DNA from: Polaromonas glacialis
Lineage (GTDB): Bacteria > Pseudomonadota > Gammaproteobacteria > Burkholderiales > Burkholderiaceae_C
Length of the DNA stretch: 64,000 nt
Assembly: GCF_000709345.1 (NCBI RefSeq)
Contig: NZ_KL448323.1
Coordinates: forward strand, 1,857,830-1,921,829
Reading direction: 5' to 3'
The notes beneath the pieces were generated by a model. It did no database searches and was not told the origin of the DNA. It saw nothing but the letters and a program-made list of their open reading frames with translations. Below, piece after piece: positions 1-8,763 of this stretch. The translations under genes were made by a program, and so were the position numbers. Numbering within the stretch: position 1 is the stretch's first letter; the number at the start of each line of letters is the position of its first letter.

Positions 1-68
1 TGTTCATGGGCGGGGCGTCTCAGCGTGAGGTGCAGAAAAATGCCCTTGATGGTACGGCCTTGGCGTGA
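1..68 (+). CDS. possible C-terminal tail of an upstream gene (partial)
   Basis: An open frame runs from the window edge to a TGA at 66-68 and would encode about 21 residues ending in NALDGTALA. It could be the end of a gene that starts outside the window, but the stretch is too short to assign a family. Other frames are also open here, so this is only a possibility. Confidence 0.2.
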   Translation, partial: FMGGASQREVQKNALDGTALA

Positions 69-177
69 TTTGAAAAGCACGCCGGGCAGCCCGCCTGTCC
101 GGGCGCATCGCCTACGAGGCCGGCCAATTAACAAAGCCATAATGAATCTTGCGCCTCTTTCTTCACTCCCTACGCCC

Positions 178-1071
178 ATGCCCACTGACCACTCCACCCT
201 TATCCAACCCCTGCTGAACCGCCGCGCCGCCCTGCTGGGCACCGTCGGCCTGCTGGCATTGCCCGCATCGCAGCTTGCGGCAGCCGCCACGCCGCCGGCG
301 CCCGATGTCTGGCCGAACGCCTTGCAGGTTCCTGGCGGCGTGGCGCGGCTGTCGCTGGGTCCGGCGGCGGCGCGTCCGGTGGCGCATGCGGGCGAGGTGC
401 CGCTCTTGGTGCTGGGCGATGTGATCGAATGGACGGCGCTGGTGGGCATTCCCTTGTCCGCCTCGCCCGGCCGGGCGAGCATCACGGTAAAAACTACCGA
501 GGACAGCGGCCCGCGCCAGGTCGGCTACACCGTGGCGCCCAAGCGCTACACCGAGCAGCGCCTGAAGGTCGCCCCGGGCACGGTGGACCTGTCGCCTGAG
601 AACGAGGCCCGGTACGAACGCGAGCGCGCGCACCAGGCAACGGTGATGGCGACCTTCAGCGAACCCTTGCCGCAGGCCAAGGCCTTGCGCATGCGCGTGC
701 CGGTGCCGGGGCGGCGCTCCAGCTCGTTCGGCCTGCGGCGCGTGTTCAACGGCCAGGCGCGCAATCCGCACAGCGGCATGGACATCGCGGCCAGCACGGG
801 CACGGCCATCGTGGCGCCGCTGCCCGGCCGGGTCATTGACACCGGCGACTATTTTTTCAATGGCAACACGGTGTGGCTGGACCATGGCGGCGGTCTGCTG
901 AGCATGTATTGCCACCTGAGCGACATCGGCGTGGCCACGGGCGATGTGCTGAAAACCGGCGAACGCCTGGGCGCGGTGGGCGCCACCGGCCGCGCGACCG
1001 GGCCGCACCTGCACTGGGGCGTGATGCTGAACCGGGCCATGGTGGACCCTGCGCTGTTTCTGCCGGCCTGA
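178..1071 (+). CDS. M23 (LytM-type) family metallopeptidase
   Basis: Predicted exported zinc endopeptidase that would cut peptidoglycan cross-links or act as a cell-wall hydrolase regulator. With the start at 178 the protein has 297 residues. It opens with a twin-arginine-like signal (LNRRAALLG, then a hydrophobic stretch and an Ala-rich cleavage region near residue 37). The C-terminal half is the M23 domain: the HxxxD zinc motif is HSGMD (H198, D202) and the HxH motif is HLHWG (H277, H279). Start choice is uncertain. An in-frame ATG at 142 would add 12 residues, and neither has a clear Shine-Dalgarno sequence. The gene stands alone, and a double-hairpin repeat follows its stop in the sense direction. 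Both catalytic motifs are intact. Confidence 0.85.
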   Translation: MPTDHSTLIQPLLNRRAALLGTVGLLALPASQLAAAATPPAPDVWPNALQVPGGVARLSLGPAAARPVAHAGEVPLLVLGDVIEWTALVGIPLSASPGRASITVKTTEDSGPRQVGYTVAPKRYTEQRLKVAPGTVDLSPENEARYERERAHQATVMATFSEPLPQAKALRMRVPVPGRRSSSFGLRRVFNGQARNPHSGMDIAASTGTAIVAPLPGRVIDTGDYFFNGNTVWLDHGGGLLSMYCHLSDIGVATGDVLKTGERLGAVGATGRATGPHLHWGVMLNRAMVDPALFLPA

Positions 1072-1081
1072 ACAGGAATAC

Positions 1082-1147
1082 TCTGTTTTTAATAGCTGCT
1101 TGCGCACGTCCATCAAGCGCAAGCGCCACTTTTTATCCTTAAAACCA
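1082..1147 (+). repeat. double-hairpin intergenic repeat, copy A
   Basis: Copy of a roughly 60-bp family. It has an AATAGCTGC block, then a TTGCGC / GCGCAA inverted pair, then a T-rich tail. It lies just after the M23 peptidase stop in the sense direction, where it could act as a terminator. Confidence 0.75.
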
Positions 1148-1166
1148 AGTTTCAAATCTCTTGACC

Positions 1167-1775
1167 ATGCTTCCACCCGACTTCAGCCCCGCCGCCGACC
1201 GCAACAAGCAACCCATCCTGACAGTGCTTCGCCATGTATTGCCCGACGCTGGCAATGCGCTGGAAATCGCCTCGGGTACCGGCCAGCATGTCGCCTGGTT
1301 TGCTGCCGGCCTGCCGCGCTGGACCTGGCAACCCACCGACGTGCAGCCCGCCGCGCTGGACAGCATTGCCGCGCGGGTGGCGCAGAACGGCCTGGCGAAT
1401 GTCCTGCTGCCCTTGCAGCTCGATGTGATGGCGCCGCGCTGGCTGCCTGACGAGGCGCGGTTTGACGCCATCGTCTGCGCCAACATGCTGCACATTGCGC
1501 CGTGGGCCACCTGCGCCGCCCTGATGCAGGGCAGCGCGCGGCACCTGGCGGCTGGCGGCGCGCTGATCACCTACGGCCCCTACCTGGAGGACGGCGTTCC
1601 CACGTCTGAAGGCAACCTGGCGTTCGACCAGAGCCTGCGCGCGCAGGATGCCGGCTGGGGACTGCGCCGCCGCGAAGACGTGGAACGCGAAGCGGCGAAG
1701 GCCGGACTGCAGCTGGCGGCCCGGCATGCAATGCCGGCCAACAACCTGCTGCTGGTGTGGACCCGGACGTTGTAA
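1167..1775 (+). CDS. DUF938 family SAM-dependent methyltransferase
   Basis: 202-residue class I methyltransferase-like protein. The SAM-binding motif I is ALEIASGTGQHVAWF near residues 32-46, followed by PTDVQP (motif II acidic region) and FDAIVCANMLHIAPW (motif IV region). This pattern is typical of the DUF938 family, whose substrate is not established. The ATG at 1167 is preferred over an in-frame TTG six bases upstream. The gene appears monocistronic. The C-terminal region is intact compared with the family's usual length of about 200 residues. Confidence 0.8.
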   Translation: MLPPDFSPAADRNKQPILTVLRHVLPDAGNALEIASGTGQHVAWFAAGLPRWTWQPTDVQPAALDSIAARVAQNGLANVLLPLQLDVMAPRWLPDEARFDAIVCANMLHIAPWATCAALMQGSARHLAAGGALITYGPYLEDGVPTSEGNLAFDQSLRAQDAGWGLRRREDVEREAAKAGLQLAARHAMPANNLLLVWTRTL

Positions 1776-1883
1776 TGCTGTCGGTCGATGCAAAGGTGGA
1801 TTCTCCTACGCAAGTTGTAGCAGCCGCTGCATAGCCGGCGCCTGGCAGCGAGCCTATCTTGGCAGGGTACGGAGACTTTCGCC

Positions 1884-2312
1884 ATGCAACCGCAAACCCT
1901 TGAACCCCTGGACGACATCGCCTTTTTCATCGTGGAAGGCACGCACCGGATCGCCACCATCTCGATGAACGATTACGGCTTTCTGTTGTCGGCCCGAATG
2001 GCGCAGACCTACCTGGGCCGGGCCGAACAGGTGCTTGACAACAAACGCGGATTCGACAGGGAGTTTTTTACCGAAGTCAGCGCGCTCAAGACCACGGCCG
2101 CGTCGATGGGCTGCGAATACGCGCAATTCGAAACCTTCTGCGCCGATTGCGACCGGTTTGACCGCCTGGAAACGCAAAACTGGCGGGAATGGCTGTCCAA
2201 GTGCGCCGTCCGCGCCATTTCGCGCGGTTACCGGGGAACGGTCAGCCACCACCTGGCCTACAAGATCCGCCTGTTTCACTCTCGGCTGAGCGCCGTGCTG
2301 ACCGAGGCGTAG
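1884..2312 (+). CDS. hypothetical protein
   Basis: 142-residue soluble protein that I do not recognise. It contains Cys residues around FCADCDRF (residues 88-95) and a basic C-terminal half, with no signal peptide or membrane segment. The ATG at 1884 has a GGAGA ribosome binding site 8 bases upstream, which supports real translation. A REP-type repeat follows downstream. Function unknown. Confidence 0.6.
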   Translation: MQPQTLEPLDDIAFFIVEGTHRIATISMNDYGFLLSARMAQTYLGRAEQVLDNKRGFDREFFTEVSALKTTAASMGCEYAQFETFCADCDRFDRLETQNWREWLSKCAVRAISRGYRGTVSHHLAYKIRLFHSRLSAVLTEA

Positions 2313-2360
2313 ACGGCCGACAGGGATACGGAAATTGCAAAAGTGCCGGTTTCAAATGGC

Positions 2361-2452
2361 TGTCATTGCGGGCTTGACGAGCCTGCCCCGGGCTTGATCC
2401 GGGGCAATCCATGGCCCCGAATTCATGGATGCCGGGTCAAGCCCGGCAAGAC
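2361..2452. repeat. REP-type repeat with GGGCTTGA palindromes
   Basis: Contains CCCGGGCTTGATCCGGGG and its inverted partner GCCGGGTCAAGCCCGGC about 45 bases later, so the stretch can form a long hairpin. The same motif recurs at 23321-23443. Such repeats are widespread in proteobacterial intergenic DNA. Confidence 0.7.
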
Positions 2453-2480
2453 ATGGGTACATAGGGAATTTCCGCTTCCC

Positions 2481-3488
2481 TTAGCGGCCGCGCACCATCG
2501 CCATGACCTGGCCGGCATCGAGCGTGGCGGCTTTTTGCTGGATCTGCGGCAGGTACTCGGTCTGCAGTTTCTTGGCCGGCTCCAGCAGCCCCTGGTAGGT
2601 TTCGCGCAGCAGCGCCGTGTTCATGACCCGGCCGCCGGCGTAGTAGCGCTTGGCCAGCTGCCCCAGCGCATAGGTGGTGGCAAACGAAAACGCCATGCCG
2701 GTGCCGGCGCCGCCGACCTTGCCGATGGTTTTGCCGGCCAGCTTGCCGAGCAGGCCGCCCAGCAGCTTGCGGCCGAACTGCTCCAAGTACTGCGAGGTCA
2801 GGCCGACGCCCGCCGCCGCGATGAATTCCTTCACATGCCCCTGGTCGAGCGTGACGCCATGCGCCTTGCCGATGCCGTAGACCATCTTGACCTGCAGCGG
2901 AATGATGGCCATCGACGCCCACGACTGCGGCAGCAATTCGAGCGCGCCGTTGACCAGCGCATGGTTCAGGATGGAGCGGTCCAGTTCCGCATCATTGACG
3001 CTGGACGGGAGCGCGGCAATCGCCGGCGAAGGCACGGGAAGCGCGGTGTCGGGCAGGTCGATTTCAGCCAGTGCCGCCGCCTGCGCGTCAAATGCCCGGG
3101 TCTGGGCCGGGCTAAGGGCCAGTTGCTGCCGCAGGTCGACCAGGAAGGTTCGCTCCGCATCGGTCTGCTGGCCGTCGGCATCGCAGACGCAGACCGCCAT
3201 TTCATAGGCCAGCTGGCGGTGGCTGGCATCAACCAGCTTTTGCACCGCCGCATCGAGTTTGATGCGCTTGAGCAGCACGTCCTGGTACAGGCGCGGCAGG
3301 TTGGGCGCGTTCGTTTCGCTGGACAGCGACTCGGCGATGCGGCGGATTTCCTCGCGTTCGGCGTCGGCCTTGTTGCCGTCGGCAAAGGCGGCAAACAGGG
3401 CGATGGATAAAAGGGCTTCTTGCTGTTCAGGGGTCATGGGAGGTCTTTCAAGCTCGGGTATTTCAAAAAGGGATGGCCCGGATGCCAT
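2481..3488 (-). CDS. TerB-domain / DUF697-like protein
   Basis: Predicted stress-associated protein. The N-terminal part (MTPEQQEALLSIALFAAFAD) resembles the acidic helical TerB tellurite-resistance fold. The C-terminal part is Gly-rich and hydrophobic (KLLGGLLGKLAGKTIGKVGG), like the DUF697 domain, and may associate with membranes. It is divergent from the SPFH gene at 3652 across a 160-bp spacer. Start choice is open. A GGAGG sequence lies upstream of an in-frame TTG at 3497 and an ATG at 3488, while the ATG at 3437, where the TerB domain begins, has no clear ribosome binding site. The biochemical role of this domain combination is not known to me. Confidence 0.75.
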   Translation of the reverse strand: MASGPSLFEIPELERPPMTPEQQEALLSIALFAAFADGNKADAEREEIRRIAESLSSETNAPNLPRLYQDVLLKRIKLDAAVQKLVDASHRQLAYEMAVCVCDADGQQTDAERTFLVDLRQQLALSPAQTRAFDAQAAALAEIDLPDTALPVPSPAIAALPSSVNDAELDRSILNHALVNGALELLPQSWASMAIIPLQVKMVYGIGKAHGVTLDQGHVKEFIAAAGVGLTSQYLEQFGRKLLGGLLGKLAGKTIGKVGGAGTGMAFSFATTYALGQLAKRYYAGGRVMNTALLRETYQGLLEPAKKLQTEYLPQIQQKAATLDAGQVMAMVRGR

Positions 3489-3651
3489 CGAGGGCAATGA
3501 ATCCTCCAGGCACGGGGCTGTCTGGTCATAATAAAACCGCGCGCGCCGGGCGGCAAACGCCCGGCGGATTTCTCATCGGGCCTGGTGTGGATTTACGCCG
3601 CCGGCCCGACCTGTTCCATTTCGCCTGCAACCCGACACACAAGGACGCCCC
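3489..3651. promoter_or_regulatory. divergent promoter region, TerB/DUF697 gene and SPFH gene
   Basis: The 163 bp between two divergent genes must hold both promoters. An AT-rich patch, TGGTCATAATAAAACC at about 3524-3539, supplies a CATAAT -10-like hexamer on the plus strand and TATTAT on the minus strand. No clear -35 was identified, so this is a weak assignment. Confidence 0.3.
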
Positions 3652-4722
3652 ATGAGCCTGCTCAACCTGATCAAGAACCAGCTGATCGAGGTCATCGAAT
3701 GGACCGATGACTCGCGCGACACGCTGTCCTACCGCTGGCCGGACGATGACAAGGAGATCAAGAACGGCGCGCAGCTCATCGTGCGCGAATCGCAGCAGGT
3801 GCAGTTCGTCGCCGCCGGCCAGTACGCCGACCTGTTCAATCCGGGCAAGCACACCTTGACAACGGAAAACGTTCCCATCCTGTCCACCATCCTGGGCTGG
3901 AAATACGGCTTCCAGTCGCCGTTCAAGTGCGACATCTATTACCTGAACACGCGCCTGTTCACCGGCAACAAGTGGGGCACGGCCAACCCGGTGATGATGC
4001 GCGACAAGGATTTCGGCGTGGTGCGGCTGCGGGCCTTCGGCACGTATGACTTTCGCATCGTCGAGGCGGCGAAGTTCCTGCGCGAAGTGGCCGGCACCGA
4101 CCAGAACTTCCGGCTGGACGAGTTTGCCGACACCATGCGCTCGCGCATCGTCAGCGTGTTCACCGAAGCGCTGGCGCGCGCGGGCGTGCCGGCGCTGGAC
4201 GTGGCGTAGCGCTACGGCGAACTGGGCGATGCACTGCTGCCGCTGGTCAACCCGGCCATGCGCGAGAAGTACGGACTGGAAATCACCAGCTTCGTGCTGG
4301 AAAACGTGTCGGTGCCGCCAGAGGTCGAGCAGGCCATCGACAAGCGCTCCAGCATGGGCGTGATCGGCAACCTGAACGACTATGTGAAGTACCAGATGGG
4401 CCTGGCCCTGGGCCAGGGCGGCGAAGCCGGCGCGGCTGCCACGATGCCCGCGCAAATGGCCATGGGCTTTGGCATGGCGCAGGAAATGGTGCGCGGCTTG
4501 CAGGGCGGCGCCACGGCAGCGGCAGCGCCCGCCGCCAGCACGCCGCCGGCCACCGCAGCCGCCGGGCTGGACGTGCTGACGCCCGAGCAGGCGGCGCAGT
4601 TGCTCGGCGTGTCGGTGGAAGACGTGATGGTGTCCATCTCCGCCGGCGACCTGAAGGCGCGCAAGATCGGCAGCGCCTGGCGCATTGCCAAAAGCGCGCT
4701 GGAAGAATTTTTGCGCGGCTGA
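3652..4722 (+). pseudogene. SPFH-domain protein with C-terminal helix-turn-helix, interrupted by an in-frame amber stop
   Basis: Two open segments, 3652-4209 and 4210-4722, are in the same frame and together would encode about 356 residues, separated only by a TAG at 4207-4209. Segment one (MSLLNLIKNQLIEVIEW...) is the N-terminal part of a prokaryotic SPFH/band-7-like protein (virion-core-protein type annotation). Segment two finishes the SPFH region (ENVSVPPEVEQAIDKRSSM) and adds an excisionase-like HTH (TPEQAAQLLGVSVEDV). The context VA-stop-RYGELGDALLP suggests a TCG Ser codon changed to TAG by one base. The ribosome binding site AAGGA precedes the ATG. The gene sits before a zinc-ribbon partner, a common pairing. 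It may be a recent null allele, a sequencing error or a readthrough gene. Confidence 0.8.
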
Positions 4723-4802
4723 CGCCCGAGCCGCTTCATTCCTGCACGGCCGCATTCACGGCGGCTGGCCCGACAACGCTGACACCGAAAAAAACAACCA
4801 AC

Positions 4803-5924
4803 ATGGCGGAAATCTTCCAGGCCGCATCCGTGGGCAAACACCCCTGCCCTGAATGCGGCGCCGACCTGCAGTGGAATGCCGCCCGGCAGGCCCTCGCCTG
4901 TCCCTATTGCGGCACGGTGGTGCCGTGGGCGCCGGGCAAGGAGCCCGAACCCGGCGCCAGCGTCGTCGAGCAGGACCTGCAGCAAGCCCTGGACAACCCG
5001 GCCAGCGGGCGCGGCTGGGGCGGCGCGACAGGGCTGGAAAAGCGCGAGGTTCAGTGCCAGAGCTGCCACGCCATCTCGGTGTTCGTCGATGGCAAGGTCG
5101 CCAGGCGCTGCGACTTTTGCGGCTCGCCCGCCATCATCGAGCACGCAACGCTGAACGACGCCATCACGCCGCAAAGCCTGCTGCCCTTCAAGGTCAGCGA
5201 GGCGCAGATGCGCGCCCGCCTGCGCCAATGGTACGGCTCGCGCTGGTTCGCGCCCAACAAGCTCAAGTCGGCCGCGCTGACCGACACGCTGAGCGGCGTG
5301 TACTTGCCCTACTGGACGTTTGATGCGCAGGCCAGCGCCCGCTGGCGCGCCGACGCCGGCCACTATTACTACGAGACCGAAAGCCACCGGGACGGCAAAG
5401 GCAACCTGCAAACGCGCCAGGTGCGCCATGTGCGCTGGGTGCCGGCGGCGGGCAGCCTGGCGCACTTTTTTGACGACCAGCTGGTGCCCGGCACTGCCGG
5501 CGTGCATCCGGCGCTGCTGCGGCAGATCGAGCCCTTTCCGACGCAGACCGACCTCAAGCCCTATTCGCCCGAGTTTGTGCGCGGCTGGACAGTCGAGCGC
5601 TACCAGATCGACCTGGGCAAGGCCGAAAAGCTCAACCAGGAAGCGATGCAGCAACAGATGCAGGTGCTGTGCGGCCGCGAGGTGCCGGGCGACACCTTGC
5701 GCAACCTGCAGGTCGATGCCCGCTACCAGGGCCGCACCTTCAAGCACATCCTGGTGCCGGTCTGGCTGGTCAGCTACACCTACGGCGCGCGCAGCTTCCA
5801 GGTCGTGGCCAACGGCTACACCGGCGCCATCGCAGGCGAGCAGCCCTACAGCTGGGTGAAGATCACCTTTGCCGTGCTGGCCGTGCTGCTGCTGATTTTG
5901 CTGCTGGTGTCCTTCAATCAATGA
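4803..5924 (+). CDS. zinc-ribbon protein, partner of the SPFH gene
   Basis: 373-residue protein with two Cys4 zinc ribbons at the N-terminus: CPECGADLQW/CPYCGTVV (residues 15-40) and CQSCHA/CDFCGS (residues 83-105). The middle is Trp/Tyr-rich (YLPYWTFDA), and one strong C-terminal transmembrane helix (ITFAVLAVLLLILLLVSF) lies at about 352-369. It is probably anchored in the inner membrane with its ribbons in the cytoplasm. It is often annotated as a PriA-like or TFIIB-like zinc ribbon protein, but it has no helicase domain. It lies 80 bp after the SPFH gene on the same strand, so the two were probably one transcription unit. The molecular role is unknown. Confidence 0.8.
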   Translation: MAEIFQAASVGKHPCPECGADLQWNAARQALACPYCGTVVPWAPGKEPEPGASVVEQDLQQALDNPASGRGWGGATGLEKREVQCQSCHAISVFVDGKVARRCDFCGSPAIIEHATLNDAITPQSLLPFKVSEAQMRARLRQWYGSRWFAPNKLKSAALTDTLSGVYLPYWTFDAQASARWRADAGHYYYETESHRDGKGNLQTRQVRHVRWVPAAGSLAHFFDDQLVPGTAGVHPALLRQIEPFPTQTDLKPYSPEFVRGWTVERYQIDLGKAEKLNQEAMQQQMQVLCGREVPGDTLRNLQVDARYQGRTFKHILVPVWLVSYTYGARSFQVVANGYTGAIAGEQPYSWVKITFAVLAVLLLILLLVSFNQ

Positions 5925-5946
5925 CTGCCGAGGTTATGCCCGCCAA

Positions 5947-6026
5947 CTGTGAATGGCCCTGTGGACAAGTCACTGGACAAGTCCCGAAAGCCGCGCCAGC
6001 CGTGGCTTTGCGGGGCATGCCTTAAA
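5947..6026 (+). repeat. DnaA-box-type intergenic repeat, copy 1 (degenerate)
   Basis: Shares the block CCCGAAAGCCGCGCC plus the following GGCTTTGCGGGGCATGCC-like segment with copies at 23495, 25706 and 25918. Its upstream box is degraded to CTGTGGACAAG. It separates the zinc-ribbon gene from the HAD gene. Confidence 0.6.
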
Positions 6027-6078
6027 AACAGGCAGCCGTGATGCCTGCCATCAGGCGCAGGCTGCCGATAATGGCGCC

Positions 6079-6792
6079 ATGAACACACCGACCTCCCCCG
6101 CCCCCCAGGTTCTGGCCTTCGACGTCTTCGGCACCGTGGTGGACTGGCACAGCGGCATTGCCCGCGAGGTGCAGGCGCTGCGGCCGGCGGTGGACGGCAA
6201 CGCCTTCGCGCTCGCCTGGCGCGCCGGCTACCAGCCGGCCATGCGCCGGGTGATGTCCGGGGAACTCGGCTGGACCCTGATCGACGACCTGCACCGCCTG
6301 ATCCTGGACGCGCTGCTGGCGCAGTTCGGCCTGCAGGATTTGAGCGAGGCGGAGTTGCGGCACCTGAACAAGGCCTGGCACCGGCTGGACCCGTGGCCCG
6401 ACGTGGTGCGGGGGCTCACGCGCCTGAAGTCGCGCTACACCCTCTGCACGCTGTCCAACGGCAACATCGGCCTGCTGGCCGACATGGCCAAGCGCGGCGG
6501 CCTGCCGTGGGACTGCATCTTGTCGGCCGAGGTGTTCCGGGCCTACAAGCCCGACCCGGCCGCCTACCTGGGCGTGGCCCGGGTATTTGACGTGGCGCCG
6601 GAAGAGGTGATGCTGGTGGCGGCGCATCAGGACGACTTGGCCGCCGCGCGCGCCTGCGGCCTGCAGACAGCCTACATCGAGCGCCCGGCCGAGTTTGGCG
6701 CCGAAAATCCCAAGGACGTGTCGCCCTGCCCGGCCAACACCCGGCACGCCCGGGACTTCCTGGCGCTGGCCGACCAGCTGGGCTGCCGATGA
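6079..6792 (+). CDS. haloacid dehalogenase type II-like HAD hydrolase
   Basis: 237-residue HAD-superfamily hydrolase of the L-2-haloacid dehalogenase subgroup, cytoplasmic. Motif I is [10 protein letters not shown] with nucleophile Asp near residue 14, motif II is TLSNGN, motif III is [10 protein letters not shown], and the acidic motif IV region is [10 protein letters not shown]. In true dehalogenases the Asp nucleophile displaces halide. Sequence alone does not show whether this one acts on haloacids or phosphate esters. Start at ATG 6079; an upstream extension would run into the repeat. The stop overlaps the next start (6789) by four bases, so translation is probably coupled to rluE. Confidence 0.85.
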   Translation: MNTPTSPAPQVLAFDVFGTVVDWHSGIAREVQALRPAVDGNAFALAWRAGYQPAMRRVMSGELGWTLIDDLHRLILDALLAQFGLQDLSEAELRHLNKAWHRLDPWPDVVRGLTRLKSRYTLCTLSNGNIGLLADMAKRGGLPWDCILSAEVFRAYKPDPAAYLGVARVFDVAPEEVMLVAAHQDDLAAARACGLQTAYIERPAEFGAENPKDVSPCPANTRHARDFLALADQLGCR

Positions 6793-7379
6793 GCTTGCGC
6801 ATGCCAGGCATGGCCCGGCCGGCAGAATTGATCGTCTTCAACAAGCCCTATGGCGTGCTCAGCCAGTTCACGCCGGAGGGGCGCTGGCGCGGGCTGAAGG
6901 ATTTCATCGACCTGCCGGGGGTGTATGTCGCCGGCCGGCTCGATGCCGACAGCGAGGGCCTGCTGCTGCTGACCAGCGACGGCAGGCTGCAGGCGCGCAT
7001 CGCCGACCCGCGCTTCAAGATGGAAAAGACCTACTGGGTCCAAGTGGAAGGCGTGCCCGGCGAGGCAGCGCTGGAAAGCCTGCGCCGGGGCGTTGCGCTG
7101 AACGACGGCCCCACCCTGCCCGCGCGCGCCAGCCTGATCGACACGCCGCCCGACCTGTGGCGTCGCGACCCGCCGGTTCGCATCCGGCAGTCCATTCCCA
7201 CCAGCTGGATTGAGCTAAGCATCCGTGAAGGGCGCAACCGCCAGGTGCGGCGCATGACGGCAGCGGTCGGGTTTCCGACGCTGCGCCTGATCCGCGCCGC
7301 CGTCGGACCTTATTCGCTCGATGGCCTGACGCAGGGCAGCTGGCGCGAAGCCGATGCCGGCCTGACCACGGCGGCTTGA
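6789..7379 (+). CDS. rluE: 23S rRNA pseudouridine synthase RluE-type
   Basis: 196-residue RsuA-family pseudouridine synthase. The catalytic motif [14 protein letters not shown] places the nucleophilic Asp at residue 52. [13 protein letters not shown] at the N-terminus and [11 protein letters not shown] near residue 145 are standard family motifs. In E. coli, RluE makes the pseudouridine at 2457 of 23S rRNA. The protein lacks the N-terminal S4 domain found in RluB/RluF, which fits RluE. It overlaps the HAD gene by four bases (ATGA). It converges on the lipoprotein gene at 7383 with only three bases between stops. Confidence 0.88.
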   Translation: MSLRMPGMARPAELIVFNKPYGVLSQFTPEGRWRGLKDFIDLPGVYVAGRLDADSEGLLLLTSDGRLQARIADPRFKMEKTYWVQVEGVPGEAALESLRRGVALNDGPTLPARASLIDTPPDLWRRDPPVRIRQSIPTSWIELSIREGRNRQVRRMTAAVGFPTLRLIRAAVGPYSLDGLTQGSWREADAGLTTAA

Positions 7380-7382
7380 CGA

Positions 7383-7940
7383 TCAGTTGCTGGTGTCTTC
7401 CACCACCAGGTAACGCTTGACCAGGTCAAAAAAGCGCTCATAAAAGGCGTCGGACGAAATGGTCTTGCTGCCGACCTTGACCATGGCATCGTTGCTGGAG
7501 CTGAAGGGCAGCGAGACCGAACCGAGCGCGCCCACGCCCAGGCTGGCCGAGTTGTTGCTTTTCTTCAGCGCATACACGTCCTGCAGCGCGGTGACGAAAC
7601 CCAGGCTGACCTTGCCGTCGGGACTGTCGGGCGCGCAGACGACGCGAATTTCCATCTGCAGGTGCGCTTCAGGTTCAGGCTGAAAGCTTTTGCGGCCCTC
7701 GACCATGTCTTCCCGGGCCGAACTGATGATGTAGCCCTGGCTCAGCAAGGCCCGCCTGGACGCCTCGCAGGTTTGCGCGGCTGAGGCATCGAACAGCCGG
7801 GAATAGGTCACGGTGGAACTGAAGTCTTCCTGGGACGCGAATGATTTCACCTGGCTGGCGCAACCGCCCAGCAAGCCCGAGAGGCCTGCAAGCATCACCA
7901 GTCCGACGCTTGCGCTGCGGCGCACGTTGAAAAATCTCAA
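7383..7940 (-). CDS. DUF2242-family lipoprotein
   Basis: 185-residue predicted outer-membrane or periplasmic lipoprotein. The signal peptide ends in a lipobox, LSGLLGGCAS, with the acylated Cys at residue 27. The body (TYSRLFDASAAQTCEASRRA) matches the DUF2242 family as I know it, whose function is undefined. The start is a TTG at 7940 with AAGGAG nine bases upstream, which makes this non-ATG start convincing. Transcribed convergently with rluE. Confidence 0.75.
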   Translation of the reverse strand: MRFFNVRRSASVGLVMLAGLSGLLGGCASQVKSFASQEDFSSTVTYSRLFDASAAQTCEASRRALLSQGYIISSAREDMVEGRKSFQPEPEAHLQMEIRVVCAPDSPDGKVSLGFVTALQDVYALKKSNNSASLGVGALGSVSLPFSSSNDAMVKVGSKTISSDAFYERFFDLVKRYLVVEDTSN

Positions 7941-8091
7941 AACCAGTCACTCCTTGCGTATCAAAAACGTATTTTCGTCCAATCGGCCCAAAGGGATATA
8001 GGCAAGGGCGTCATCCCCTTCGTCGGTGCATCACAACACCGTGTCATGCCAAGCGCTTGAAATGCCGTCGCCAGGCCCCAAGCTTTGAGGA

Positions 8092-8529
8092 ATGACCGAC
8101 TCACTTCACATCGTTTGCCCGGATTGCCACACCACCAACCGGGTTCGCACCGACCAGCTGGGCAGCGCGCCGACCTGCGGCAGTTGCAAGCAGGCGCTGT
8201 TCACCGCGCATTCCGTGGCGCTGGACGAAGCAGGTTTTGACAAGCACATCAGCCGCAACCAGATTCCGGTGCTGGTCGATTTCTGGGCGCCGTGGTGCGG
8301 CCCGTGCCGGCAGATGGCGCCGGCCTACGAGCAGGCGGCGGCGCAGTTGGAGCCGCGGGTGCGGCTGGTGAAGGTTGATACCGAAGCCGTCCCCGCTCTG
8401 GGCGCACGCTTCAATATCCGCAGCATTCCGACGCTGGCGCTGTTCAAAGATGGCCGCGAGATTGCCCGGCAGCCGGGCGCCATGGGCGCGGCGGACATTG
8501 TGCGCTGGGTGCAGGCCAATCTGCGTTGA
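8092..8529 (+). CDS. trxC: thioredoxin 2 (zinc-containing)
   Basis: 145-residue thioredoxin-2. An N-terminal Cys4 zinc site (C9, C12, C29, C32) precedes a thioredoxin fold with the redox active site WCGPC (C69, C72). The cis-Pro loop is SIPTLALF. TrxC reduces disulfides in cytoplasmic proteins, and in E. coli it belongs to the oxidative-stress response. The GAGGA element sits very close to the ATG, so the exact start is less certain, but CPDC at residue 9 demands a start near here. A sense-oriented double-hairpin repeat follows. Confidence 0.95.
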   Translation: MTDSLHIVCPDCHTTNRVRTDQLGSAPTCGSCKQALFTAHSVALDEAGFDKHISRNQIPVLVDFWAPWCGPCRQMAPAYEQAAAQLEPRVRLVKVDTEAVPALGARFNIRSIPTLALFKDGREIARQPGAMGAADIVRWVQANLR

Positions 8530-8569
8530 AGCCGGGGCTTGTGGCAGGCTTGCTCAAGCCTTGATCGCT

Positions 8570-8636
8570 ACTATTTGTATAGCTGCCTAGGCATGTACAG
8601 CAAGCGCAAGAGCCTTTTTTATCATTCTAAATAACT
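8570..8636 (+). repeat. double-hairpin intergenic repeat, copy B
   Basis: Starts ACTATTTGTATAGCTGCC, continues with CAAGCGCAAGAGCC and a T6 run. It lies 3' of trxC in the sense direction and is a plausible terminator. Confidence 0.7.
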
Positions 8637-8647
8637 GTTATTTTTTT

Positions 8648-8763
8648 ATTTGATCGCTGCGTTTTTTTGTTCTGGGGCTTTGGGTTTGCTTCTTCTGTGG
8701 TTTGAGGGGTGAGCGCCTTCCCGGCGGGGGGTAACTTTCTTTTCTGGCAAAAAAGAAAGTCAC
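8648..8763. repeat. left arm of long palindromic element, locus 1
   Basis: This 116-bp arm (TTTGATCGCT... GGTTTGAGGGGTGAGCGCC... GGTAACTTTCTTTTCTGG... AAAGTCAC) is the inverted counterpart of 12044-12138. Nearly the same sequence forms the arms of the palindrome at 35381-36770. The IS30-family element begins directly after AAAGTCAC. Confidence 0.85.
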
